From positions 1 to 8,016 of the forward strand of contig MNIY01000159.1 in the NCBI GenBank assembly GCA_001919995.1: a stretch of DNA of 8,016 nt, written 5' to 3'. Shown piece by piece: positions 1 through 7,399 of this stretch (its first letter is position 1; each line of letters starts with the position of its first letter). The translations under genes and the position numbers were made by a program. Origin of the DNA: Ktedonobacter sp. 13_1_20CM_4_53_11. GTDB lineage: Bacteria; Chloroflexota; Ktedonobacteria; Ktedonobacterales; Ktedonobacteraceae. Under the pieces are notes generated by a model. It made no database searches. It was not told the origin of the DNA and worked only from the letters and a program-made list of their open reading frames with translations.

Positions 1-3000
1 TTTTGCAGAAGACGCCTTTCAGCTTTGATGTCTCGGTCTGGGAGTTTTTCTGGCCCTTGATGACTGGAGCAAGCCTTGTTGTGGCCCGCGCGGGCGGGCA
101 CCAGGATCCTGGTTACCTTGTCTCCCTGATTGCTGAACAGCAGATCACCACGCTCCACTTTGTACCTTCGATGCTCCAGGTGTTCTTGACGGAGCCGGGA
201 CTTGAGCGCTGCACGAGCCTGAAGCGTGTCATTTGCAGTGGCGAAGCCCTCCCGTTTGAACTGCAGGAACGCTTCTTCTCGCGTCTTGATGTCGAGCTGC
301 ATAATCTCTACGGTCCAACAGAGGCGGCGATAGACGTGACGTCCTGGCGATGCAAGCGTGAAAGCCAGGACAGGATGGTTCCTATTGGTCGTCCCATTGC
401 AAACACGCAGATCTACATCCTGGATCGCTTCATGCATCCTGTACCCATCGGCGCGCCTGGTGAGATGTACATTGGTGGCACCGGTGTCGCCCGCGGCTAC
501 TACAACCGTCCTGAGTTAACGTCTGAAAAGTTTATACCAGACCCTTTCGGGAAAGAAGCAGGAGCCCGACTGTTCAAAACAGGAGACCTTGCACGTTACC
601 GACCGGATGGCGCTATCGAGTTTCTTGGTCGCATCGATTACCAGGTCAAGATTCGTGGTTTCCGTATCGAACTCGGTGAAATCGAGGTGGTACTGGCGCA
701 ACATCCAGCCATTGAAGAAGTTGTGGTGGAGGCTCGTGAGGATACACCGGGCGACAAGCGCCTCGTCGCATATCTTGTTCCTGCCGTGGGAGTAGAGACA
801 GCTGATCTCTCCGTTGAAGCATTGCGGAACTTCTTGAAGGAAACGTTGCCCAGCTACATGATTCCTTCTGCTTTCGTGATACTTGATACACTGCCATTGA
901 TGCCCAATGGAAAAGTGAACCGTATGGCCCTCCCTGCGCCCGAGATGATACGCCCGAAACTGGAAGTGGCCTACGTGCCACCCCGTAACCCGACAGAGGA
1001 ACTACTGGCCAAGTTTTGTGCTCAGGTGCTTGGCATCGATAAAGTGGGCGTCTATGACAACTTCTTTGACCTGGGTGGAGCCTCTATCCAGAGCCTACAA
1101 GTCATTACCAAAGCGAACGAGGCAGGATTACGGCTCACTCCTGAGTTGCTGTTTGAGCACCAGACGATCGCGGAGTTAGCAGTTGTAGCTGCTCCCGGAG
1201 GAGGGGAGCTTGCGCCTGCCCTGGGGTGGAGTGACCAGAGTGACATGCCTGCTCCTGGTAAGGGGGTATCGGTTTCGCACCAACCTGTTCAGACGGCGAG
1301 AGGCAACACGATCATTGAAAGCATCGGTGTCTACCTTCCTCCAAAGGTTGGTTCCACGCGAGAGGTTTTGCAGAACTGCCATAAACCGGTGAATTTTCCG
1401 CTGGAGCAGTTGACGGGTATCGTATCTCGGCGTATAGCAGGGGAGACAGAATTCGCTATCGATTTAGCGAAGAAGGCCGTTGCAAACTGCCTCGAGAATT
1501 CTAAATATGGCCCGGAGGATATAGACCTGCTCATTTGTGCGAATATTTCCCGCTGTGATGGTCCAAATTTCCATGTTTCGTTTGAACCGAGTACATCCGT
1601 GCGGCTGAAACAGCACTTCGGTTTTACGAACGCCCTTGTCTTCGATGTTTCCAATGCATGCACCGGCATGTTTACTGCCCTCTTCATCGTCGATGCCTTT
1701 CTCAAGGCTGGGTTGATTCGTCGAGGCATGGTAGTCAGCGGGGAATACATCACTCATCTCATCCAAACCGCGCAGAAAGAGATCGAGGGATACATGGATT
1801 CTCGTCTCGCTTGCCTAACAGTGGGTGATGCTGGAGCTGCAATTATTCTGGAAGAAGCGCCCAACAGAAAGGTCGGCTTTCACGAACTCGAGTTGTACAC
1901 GCTCGGTCGCTACTATGACTACTGCATCGCCAGGGCCACAGAGCAAGAGCATGGCGGCGCAATCATGTTCACGGATGCGATCAAGGTCTCCTCGGTTAAC
2001 ATCCAGCAAGGAGTTTCGCACGCGGCGCATATACTACAACGTTCTGGATGGACACCGGATGCATTTCAACACATCATCATGCATCAAACCTCCCAGATGT
2101 CGCTGTATGATGCATCTCGTGAGATCAACAGCTTCTTCAAGAAAGAAATTTGTAATCAGAACAACGTTATTAACAACCTTGCTCAACGTGGCAACACTGC
2201 GACGACGACACATGTTGTTGCGCTGATGGATTACATTCTCTCTGACAAGATTCGCTCGGGCGATAATGCAATCTTTGGTATCACCGGTTCCGGGGCTACC
2301 ATTGGCACAGCGTTGTACACCTTTGACGACTTACCAGACCGCCTGCGCCAGGCGGCACGTGGAAGTAGTCCTGAGAAGATCAAGGGAGAGTCCGAACAGA
2401 GAAAAGCTGCTCTCTGGCTGTCTCGCACTCCCAATATACAGCGAGTGCGCATAGAAAGCGTTGGTACTCCGCCAGAGGGAACGCCGGTGAAGAGCCTGGA
2501 ACTGGTACAGGCGGCCGCCAGGAACTGTCTTGAGCAGTCGTCATATAATAAAAGCGATATCGATCTGCTCATCTTCGCCGGAGTGTACCGGGACGACTTT
2601 ATCAGCGAACCGGCTATTGCTTCCATTGTGGCAGGTGAACTGAGGATAAACGATACCATCGCCTCACAACAGGACAAGAAAACGTTCGCCTTCGATGTCT
2701 TTAACGGCGCACTGGGTTTTCTCAACGCCTGTCACGCTGCTGCAGGCATGATTGCGGCGAAAAAAGTGAATCGTGCGATGGTTGTTGCTTCGGAAATTGA
2801 AAACAACAAAGAGACTTTTCCGATAGAACTTCGCGGCCTCAAAGAGAGCGGCTCAGCCGTCATTTTGGATGCAAGCTCTGATGGTAAGACAGGATTTGGC
2901 AATTTTGTCTTTAAATATTCCACCGAGCACATCGAAGCATACTCAGCATATACAACGATTCGGAGCGGCAAAGCAGGCATGCAGTTCGAGCAAGCTCAGG

Positions 3001-3323
3001 AGCTTGAAACCTACTACCTGCAATGTATCCGCGATTCGGTCGATGAATTACTGCGCGTTGAGCAGTTGGACATGGCTCAGGTCAAAGTGATACTTCCGCC
3101 GCAAATCTCTGCGGTATTCATTACTGCATTGAGTGACATAATGAACATCAACAGAGACAAGTTTGTGGATGTATCCCACAAAGACGGTGACCTTTTTACT
3201 TCGTCGTTGGCCTATACACTGCAGGATGTTCGCAAGCAACGCCTGGTGGAGCCAGGAGATATCGGGTTGATCATCAGCGTTGGTGCAGGCGTACAAGTAG
3301 GTTGCGCTACCTACTACTTCTAA
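1..3323 (+). CDS. Serine-specific NRPS adenylation–carrier protein fused to an active and a degenerate KAS III domain (5' partial)
   Basis: The reading frame is open at the left edge, so the N-terminus and any upstream domains are missing; residue 1 is the codon at 3-5. Residues 1-310 are an adenylation domain from core A4 onward: FDVSVWE (8-14), NLYGPTE (101-107), GVARGYYNRPELT, KTGDLARYRPDG (192-203), RGFRIELGEIE and NGKVNR (302-307). Aligned to GrsA, the pocket is D9 V10 W13 H52 I77 S79 L102 I110 D111 K304, the known serine code. A carrier domain follows (about 325-395) with the phosphopantetheine serine S361 in DLGGAS. Residues 434-776 are a KAS III fold with catalytic C553 (SNACTG), H694 (MHQTS) and N731 (RGNTA). 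Residues 813-1106 are a second KAS III-like copy with A903, P1033 and D1063 at those positions, so it is probably non-catalytic. No condensation, reductase or thioesterase domain follows the carrier. Likely role: load serine as a carrier thioester and use it with the KAS pair. Domain calls are firm; the product is unknown. Confidence 0.93.
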   Translation, partial: LQKTPFSFDVSVWEFFWPLMTGASLVVARAGGHQDPGYLVSLIAEQQITTLHFVPSMLQVFLTEPGLERCTSLKRVICSGEALPFELQERFFSRLDVELHNLYGPTEAAIDVTSWRCKRESQDRMVPIGRPIANTQIYILDRFMHPVPIGAPGEMYIGGTGVARGYYNRPELTSEKFIPDPFGKEAGARLFKTGDLARYRPDGAIEFLGRIDYQVKIRGFRIELGEIEVVLAQHPAIEEVVVEAREDTPGDKRLVAYLVPAVGVETADLSVEALRNFLKETLPSYMIPSAFVILDTLPLMPNGKVNRMALPAPEMIRPKLEVAYVPPRNPTEELLAKFCAQVLGIDKVGVYDNFFDLGGASIQSLQVITKANEAGLRLTPELLFEHQTIAELAVVAAPGGGELAPALGWSDQSDMPAPGKGVSVSHQPVQTARGNTIIESIGVYLPPKVGSTREVLQNCHKPVNFPLEQLTGIVSRRIAGETEFAIDLAKKAVANCLENSKYGPEDIDLLICANISRCDGPNFHVSFEPSTSVRLKQHFGFTNALVFDVSNACTGMFTALFIVDAFLKAGLIRRGMVVSGEYITHLIQTAQKEIEGYMDSRLACLTVGDAGAAIILEEAPNRKVGFHELELYTLGRYYDYCIARATEQEHGGAIMFTDAIKVSSVNIQQGVSHAAHILQRSGWTPDAFQHIIMHQTSQMSLYDASREINSFFKKEICNQNNVINNLAQRGNTATTTHVVALMDYILSDKIRSGDNAIFGITGSGATIGTALYTFDDLPDRLRQAARGSSPEKIKGESEQRKAALWLSRTPNIQRVRIESVGTPPEGTPVKSLELVQAAARNCLEQSSYNKSDIDLLIFAGVYRDDFISEPAIASIVAGELRINDTIASQQDKKTFAFDVFNGALGFLNACHAAAGMIAAKKVNRAMVVASEIENNKETFPIELRGLKESGSAVILDASSDGKTGFGNFVFKYSTEHIEAYSAYTTIRSGKAGMQFEQAQELETYYLQCIRDSVDELLRVEQLDMAQVKVILPPQISAVFITALSDIMNINRDKFVDVSHKDGDLFTSSLAYTLQDVRKQRLVEPGDIGLIISVGAGVQVGCATYYF

Positions 3324-3462
3324 GGTGTCCAGGACGACCCGTGAGCAGGATGATTGGAAATGGCAGAGTTTGATGGCGCCAGGTGACTATCAGGATTACT
3401 CCTCCACACCTTGTATACTGGCAATGGGCATCGCACGAGAAATGAACAGCCCGAGGTAATCT

Positions 3463-4302
3463 ATGAAGATAGTAAGGTTAAGGAAGAACAGTGCAAAGCC
3501 ACAAACGCTGGAGGGCGAGGTTGCTATTGTGACAGGTGCCAATTCGGGTATTGGGGCGGTCACGGCGAAGGAGTTTGCCCGGCGCGGGGCAAAAGTGGTG
3601 CTGGCAGCACGCCGAGTGAACGAACTGGAGGCACAGGCAAAAGCCATTACCGAAGCGGGTTATTGTGCTGTTTCCATTCCCACAGATGTTACAGATCTCA
3701 CACAGATAAGGCAACTGACAGAGCGCACAACAGAGCTGTTCGGACGGGTGGATGTGCTAGTGAACAATGCGGGAATTGCCTGGCGAGAGTCGTACATGGA
3801 CAACTCAATAGAACAGATCGAGCAAATTATCAATGTGAATTTACTCAGTACTATCCTGTTGACACACGTGGTACTCCCAGGCATGCTGGAGCGACATCAC
3901 GGCTCTCTGATCTTCGTGTCTTCTGTGGCGGCTCATATCGCTGTAGATCCCCTTTATTGCGCAACCAAGTCTGGCGTGCGAGGCTTCGCGCTTTCGTTGC
4001 GTCGCGAGTTAGCAAACACTGGTGTCTCAGTCTCCGTTGTCTCACCAGGATTTGTCCACACTCCAATGAACAGCCACATGCGGATGCCTATGCCAGGTCC
4101 AGAACCGGTAGCGAGGGCAATTGCTGATCTGGCGACCCATCCACGGCGCGAAGTGGTCGTGCCGGGCTTCTACCGTCCAATCATAGAGGGCGAACGTCTC
4201 TTCCCCTCGATAGCAGACCGTCTCATATGGTGGCTCCGTCCGCACGTCATTGCATCAACTCGATCGCCAAAACCTGCGGATTTGCCCATAAGGTCAAAAT
4301 AG
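3463..4302 (+). CDS. Classical short-chain dehydrogenase/reductase (SDR), NAD(P)-dependent
   Basis: A 279-residue protein of normal classical-SDR length. The Rossmann nucleotide-binding motif TGANSGIG is at residues 24-31, followed by an Asp-Val after the third strand (D75-V76), NNAG at 101-104, the structural Asn in INVN (N126), and the catalytic Ser (S153/S154), Tyr165 and Lys169 in YCATK. The serine-tyrosine spacing is about two residues shorter than in many SDRs, but the tetrad is present. AAR at 48-50 plus R51 after the second strand would favour NADPH. The C-terminus (about 245-262) is hydrophobic with two Trp, possibly substrate- or membrane-contacting. ATG at 3463 is preceded by GAGG at 3453-3456 with a six-base spacer. 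It lies 139 bases after the NRPS/KAS gene and 44 before the glycosyltransferase, so it may reduce the keto product of the condensing enzyme. Substrate is not determinable; 3-oxoacyl or 3-ketosphinganine-like ketones are alternatives. Confidence 0.9.
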   Translation: MKIVRLRKNSAKPQTLEGEVAIVTGANSGIGAVTAKEFARRGAKVVLAARRVNELEAQAKAITEAGYCAVSIPTDVTDLTQIRQLTERTTELFGRVDVLVNNAGIAWRESYMDNSIEQIEQIINVNLLSTILLTHVVLPGMLERHHGSLIFVSSVAAHIAVDPLYCATKSGVRGFALSLRRELANTGVSVSVVSPGFVHTPMNSHMRMPMPGPEPVARAIADLATHPRREVVVPGFYRPIIEGERLFPSIADRLIWWLRPHVIASTRSPKPADLPIRSK

Positions 4303-4321
4303 CAATCCCTCCTGGGGATTG
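4303..4321 (+). terminator. Stem-loop directly after the SDR stop codon, possible weak terminator or attenuator
   Basis: CAATCCC (4303-4309) pairs perfectly with GGGATTG (4315-4321) around a five-base loop. It begins at the base after the SDR stop. The following bases (ATCCTTTCG) contain only a short T run, so it is not a canonical intrinsic terminator. It may instead stabilise the upstream message end or tune read-through into the glycosyltransferase, whose Shine-Dalgarno site starts 14 bases later. Confidence 0.35.
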
Positions 4322-4334
4322 ATCCTTTCGTGCT

Positions 4335-4341
4335 GGAGGAG
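4335..4341 (+). promoter_or_regulatory. Strong Shine-Dalgarno site fixing a GTG start
   Basis: GGAGGAG lies five bases upstream of GTG at 4347. This strong match supports the GTG as the true start of the glycosyltransferase, and the resulting N-terminus (METTKPTILILTAL) leads directly into the first beta strand of the fold. Confidence 0.75.
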
Positions 4342-4346
4342 CAACA

Positions 4347-5480
4347 GTGGAAACCACGAAGCCGACCATTTTGATTCTCACCGCTCTGACCGGTGGAGGC
4401 CACTTGAGTCTTGCCATGGCCTTGCAGGATATCCTGAGTGAGGACTACGAAACGCACATTGTGGACCCACAACCCGGCATCTTTCGTCAGTATTACACAT
4501 ACGCGGGTCGGCATTCTTCAAGACTCTGGGGATTAGGATACAAATATAGTGATAATGAGAAGGCCGCGTTACGGTTACACAAAACGCTGACCTTGCTCGT
4601 CCAGCAACGCCTGTATAGACTCACGGAACTTATTAAACCTCGGCTCATCATAACGACACATACTCTGTTGTCGTATGAGATTGCTCACGTGCTTGTGCAG
4701 CAACGCGCAAGCACTCCGCTCGTGTTTCAGTTCAGCGAACTAGAGGAGGTTCATGCTACGTGGTTAACGGTGAAGAACGCGGATGCCTATCTTGTCCCAA
4801 CTCGCGAAATATTTACACAGGCACGAGCACAGGGCATCAATGAAAGCCGCCTGCATCTGACCGGCATGCCGGTACGCAGACAGTTTCTAGAGGAATATAA
4901 AACAAGCAGAGCCGAGACACTAGCTCGTCTTGGTCTCGACTCTGCAGTGTTCACCGTTTTTCTCCAGGGAGGTGCAGAAGGAGCCGCCGGGCTTGCTTCG
5001 ATGGTGAAAAGTATTCTGTCAGTGGCTTCGCCTGTACAAATCATCCTGGCCGTGGGAACGAATAAGCAACTGGCAATGCGCTTTTCAGGCATTGCTCGCT
5101 TGAGAGTGCTGCCTTTTACACAAACCATTGCCCCCTACATGGCTGCGGCAGATGTGATCATCGGCAAGGCGGGTCCAAACTTCATTGCAGAGGCGATGAT
5201 ACTAGAGAAGCCATTTCTCGCGACGTCCTTCATTCCTGGACAAGAAGCACCTAACCTTACATTTCTCGAGCGTCACAACCTGGGCTGGGTTTGCCTGGAA
5301 CCGGTAGCGCAGCACCACCTGCTTGCCAAATTAGCGAGCGATCCGGCAGCGCTGGCTGAAAAAGTCAATAGTATTCGTGTGTATCGCGCATGGAATATGC
5401 AAGCGAACCAGGGTATTTACCCAGTTATTGCGGGACTAATAAGTAGAACCTCGCAAAACCTGAGTACGCAACCACATTGA
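4347..5480 (+). CDS. MGDG synthase/MurG-like glycosyltransferase (GT28-type, GT-B fold)
   Basis: A 377-residue protein, the usual length for bacterial MGDG-synthase-like enzymes, which transfer a sugar from a nucleotide sugar to a lipid acceptor at the inner face of the membrane. The N-terminal half has the glycine loop GGGH (16-19) and an acceptor-side segment SELEEVHATW (130-139). The linker motif GMPVRRQF is at 173-180. The C-terminal half has QGGAEG (207-212), the donor-binding KAGPN (274-278) followed by E282, and PGQE (297-300) with N303. There is no transmembrane segment or signal peptide, consistent with a peripheral membrane enzyme. In many relatives the 130-136 region is T-D-x-x-x-x-H; here the Asp position is Glu, so acceptor or activity may differ. 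It follows the SDR by 44 bases and is probably co-transcribed. It could glycosylate the product of the NRPS/KAS enzyme or make an ordinary membrane glycolipid; the sequence does not decide. Sugar and acceptor are unknown. Confidence 0.85.
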   Translation: METTKPTILILTALTGGGHLSLAMALQDILSEDYETHIVDPQPGIFRQYYTYAGRHSSRLWGLGYKYSDNEKAALRLHKTLTLLVQQRLYRLTELIKPRLIITTHTLLSYEIAHVLVQQRASTPLVFQFSELEEVHATWLTVKNADAYLVPTREIFTQARAQGINESRLHLTGMPVRRQFLEEYKTSRAETLARLGLDSAVFTVFLQGGAEGAAGLASMVKSILSVASPVQIILAVGTNKQLAMRFSGIARLRVLPFTQTIAPYMAAADVIIGKAGPNFIAEAMILEKPFLATSFIPGQEAPNLTFLERHNLGWVCLEPVAQHHLLAKLASDPAALAEKVNSIRVYRAWNMQANQGIYPVIAGLISRTSQNLSTQPH

Positions 5481-5483
5481 AAA

Positions 5484-5513
5484 GGCCTGGAATTCAGGTC
5501 GCAGTGATCTGCG
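5484..5513 (+). other. Two adjacent short stem-loops after the glycosyltransferase gene
   Basis: GGCCTG (5484-5489) can pair with CAGGTC (5495-5500) with one G·U, and CGCAG (5500-5504) pairs with CTGCG (5509-5513) around TGAT. They sit 4 to 33 bases after the stop codon in the 99-base gap before the next gene. No T tract follows, so this is at best a weak transcript-end or processing structure. The rest of the gap shows nothing clear apart from the Shine-Dalgarno site of the next gene. Confidence 0.2.
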
Positions 5514-5579
5514 GAGTGTGTATCTGGCACCTGTCTTCGCCCTCTCTTTGGAAACGTATAAAGATGGAGGTGTACTTGC

Positions 5580-6122
5580 ATGCGAAATGGAAACATACCT
5601 GTTTGTCTTTCATTGCTATTTGTCGTCGCGGTATGCACCGCCGCAGGCATATCACCCCTGGCAACGCAAAGGGCACACATCGGCCCCTATCATTTGCTGT
5701 TGAGCTTTTACAGCCTACCGCGGACTGAACAACTCCTCAACATGACCATCCAGTCAACAACACCCGGTATGAATCTACGGTTTTCACAGCCAGTCCTCAT
5801 CGCGGCTCCTGGCACTGATGCAACCGACGTACATGTCACGCTCAGTCCCGACAGCGACACACCCGATGTCTACGATGTCAATGTCACACCGCCCATTCGC
5901 GGTCTATGGCTGCTCCACATGACAGCAAGCGGCCCCGCTGGCTCCTTTGCCGGTGATATCCCCATCGACGTTCTTGGTCCACCCGCCATCCCGATATGGC
6001 TAGGCTGGCTTATTGGTCTGTCCCCGCTTCCATTGCTTATTGCCTTCATCCTGGTGCAGGTGCGTTGGCGCAAGAGATTGCGCGCATGGGTACGCCAGGA
6101 GAAGCCACAACGCTCTTTTTAA
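5580..6122 (+). CDS. Membrane-anchored protein with a YtkA-like beta-sandwich ectodomain
   Basis: A 180-residue protein with a hydrophobic N-terminal segment (about 7-24: signal peptide or anchor), an extracytoplasmic region (about 30-133) rich in alternating beta-strand patterns, and a C-terminal transmembrane helix (about 137-160) followed by a strongly basic tail (RWRKRLRAWVRQEK), predicted cytoplasmic. The ectodomain has the pattern G-P-Y-x-L near its start and, near its end, GLWLLHMTASGPAG, resembling the closing strands of YtkA/FixH-like immunoglobulin-type domains. The cysteine at 19 follows valine, so a lipoprotein signal is not convincing. ATG at 5580 has GGAGGTG at 5566-5572 with a seven-base spacer. 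It is followed after 27 bases by the polytopic protein at 6150, suggesting one operon and perhaps a complex. YtkA-like and CopC-like proteins often occur with copper or redox membrane proteins, but no clear metal site is visible. Function is not established. Confidence 0.7.
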   Translation: MRNGNIPVCLSLLFVVAVCTAAGISPLATQRAHIGPYHLLLSFYSLPRTEQLLNMTIQSTTPGMNLRFSQPVLIAAPGTDATDVHVTLSPDSDTPDVYDVNVTPPIRGLWLLHMTASGPAGSFAGDIPIDVLGPPAIPIWLGWLIGLSPLPLLIAFILVQVRWRKRLRAWVRQEKPQRSF

Positions 6123-6135
6123 TACTATTGGATGA

Positions 6136-6142
6136 AGGAGGG
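6136..6142 (+). promoter_or_regulatory. Shine-Dalgarno site that selects the ATG at 6150
   Basis: AGGAGGG ends seven bases before ATG at 6150. The alternative in-frame ATG at 6132 would place this site inside the coding sequence and has no comparable site upstream (only an A/T-rich stretch with the preceding stop at 6120-6122). The start at 6150 is therefore preferred, giving a 410-residue protein. Confidence 0.8.
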
Positions 6143-6149
6143 AATTCCC

Positions 6150-7382
6150 ATGGTACGTGCCATCGCTCAGACAAAAGGAAAGAGAGCCTCTCACAAGTCA
6201 GCATCGATGCGACCCGATATCACAGAGCATAGAATCCGCCAGGTCAGTGCCTGGATTGTGCTCTGCCTGCTGCTGCTAGCAGAATTCGGTTTGGCATGGG
6301 ATCGGCGATGGCATGACATGGTTGGGCGCGATCAATTCTGGATTCCGCCGCACATCATGATGTATACAGGTATAGCAGGTGCAGGGTTGATTGCCTTGTG
6401 TGTGGTGCTGGTAGATACACTGCGCTACTATCAGAAGAAAGCGGGGGTGGATGATAGCTCAACCGTCAATATCCTCTGGTTCTTCCATGCGCCTCTTGGT
6501 TTCATCCTTTTGGGTATTGGCATGCTCATCGACGCAATAGCCGCCCCTCTCGATAACTACTGGCACGTATTGTATGGCGTTGATGTCACGTTTTGGGCTC
6601 CATTCCATCTCATGGGACATCTTGGCGCGGTTATAGGAGTGCTGGGCATTATTTATGCCTTCGCGTCGGAAGCAGCCTATGAACGACAGGTGGAGGATCC
6701 ATCTCCCCGCCTTCTCTGGCTCAATGGACCTGAGTGGGGAATCGTTGTGCTATTGGCAGGGTTCCAGGAAGTAGTTTTACCGGCATTGACGGCTTTCATC
6801 CCCATCGTGCTTGGCCCAGTACAGCTTATAACCTACCCACTCATCCTGGTCCTTGCGGCGAGTCTCTTCCCCATCAGCCTGTATCTGTGTATCCGCAAAC
6901 CAGGCATAACACTGCTGATGATCTTGATCCTCTGGCCTTTGTCATTGGCAACGGAGACCTTTACCCCGCTTGCGCTACGTTTCATGGTAGCGAGGCTTGG
7001 ACTCACCTATCGCCTGGGGCGCGAGCCTGTATTCGACGTGACAATTGCCATGTTGCCGCTCCTCTATCTGGTATGTGCCTTGATGGTGGAAGCGGCGGTC
7101 TCCTGGCAACGTCGATCTGGCGAGGCAAGGAATGACGAGCTGCGAGGAACGTGGCTTTTAGGTGTTCTGATGGCGGTGCCTGCGGTGGTGATCCCTCCAG
7201 GTATTGCGCATGCTTTCAGCCTTTGGGCTCCTGCCATCCCACTGCCGCCAGACGTGGTTCATGTGCTTGAACCCGGCTGGTTAGCTATGCTGCTCACATT
7301 GCCGATAGCGATGCTGGTGGGAGCAATTATGGCTTCCCTGGGCACTGTTTTTGGGGATATCTGGCACTGGAATAGACAATGA
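6150..7382 (+). CDS. Polytopic membrane protein with a duplicated WHxxxGxDxxFWxPxHxM motif, function unknown
   Basis: A 410-residue protein with a basic N-terminal tail (1-30) and about ten hydrophobic segments, roughly 32-50, 68-90, 107-130, 150-172, 195-218, 224-248, 252-276, 296-317, 332-355 and 376-400. I do not recognise the family. A motif occurs twice: W54-H55, G59, D61, F63-W64, P66, H68, M70, and W138-H139, G143, D145, F148-W149, P151, H153, M155. The spacing inside the motif is the same apart from one shift noted here: D-x-F-W in copy one (D61, F63) and D-x-x-F-W in copy two (D145, F148) are aligned below by W-H, G, D and P-x-H-x-M. Each copy precedes or enters a membrane helix, and H157 and H113 lie close by. 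Repeated His and Met at the membrane edge could bind a metal or haem, but this is inference. The start is chosen by the Shine-Dalgarno site at 6136-6142. It sits 27 bases after the YtkA-like gene, so the two are likely translated from one message. Confidence 0.72.
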   Translation: MVRAIAQTKGKRASHKSASMRPDITEHRIRQVSAWIVLCLLLLAEFGLAWDRRWHDMVGRDQFWIPPHIMMYTGIAGAGLIALCVVLVDTLRYYQKKAGVDDSSTVNILWFFHAPLGFILLGIGMLIDAIAAPLDNYWHVLYGVDVTFWAPFHLMGHLGAVIGVLGIIYAFASEAAYERQVEDPSPRLLWLNGPEWGIVVLLAGFQEVVLPALTAFIPIVLGPVQLITYPLILVLAASLFPISLYLCIRKPGITLLMILILWPLSLATETFTPLALRFMVARLGLTYRLGREPVFDVTIAMLPLLYLVCALMVEAAVSWQRRSGEARNDELRGTWLLGVLMAVPAVVIPPGIAHAFSLWAPAIPLPPDVVHVLEPGWLAMLLTLPIAMLVGAIMASLGTVFGDIWHWNRQ

Positions 7383-7399
7383 TGAGTACATTGTATTCC

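Noticed and set aside
3322..3412. Inverted repeat AAGGTGT (3322-3328) and ACACCTT (3406-3412) around the gap after the NRPS/KAS gene
   Set aside because: Seven bases separated by 77 is within chance, and there is no target duplication or transposase to suggest a mobile element.
3391..3419. TATACT at 3414-3419 as a promoter for the SDR gene
   Set aside because: No recognisable -35 box at 16-18 bases and no extended -10; a single -10-like hexamer is expected by chance. A promoter in the 139-base gap is possible but not supported.
3411..4127. Long open frame on + strand overlapping the SDR gene
   Set aside because: It is out of frame with the SDR, whose full set of motifs is clear, and its translation is low-complexity Arg/Cys-rich without any domain pattern.
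5628..5640. Lipoprotein signal around Cys19 of the YtkA-like protein
   Set aside because: The residue before Cys is Val (VAVC), not Gly, Ala or Ser as in a standard lipobox.
6132..6149. ATG at 6132 as start of the polytopic membrane protein
   Set aside because: The Shine-Dalgarno sequence AGGAGGG lies downstream of this ATG and is correctly spaced for ATG at 6150.
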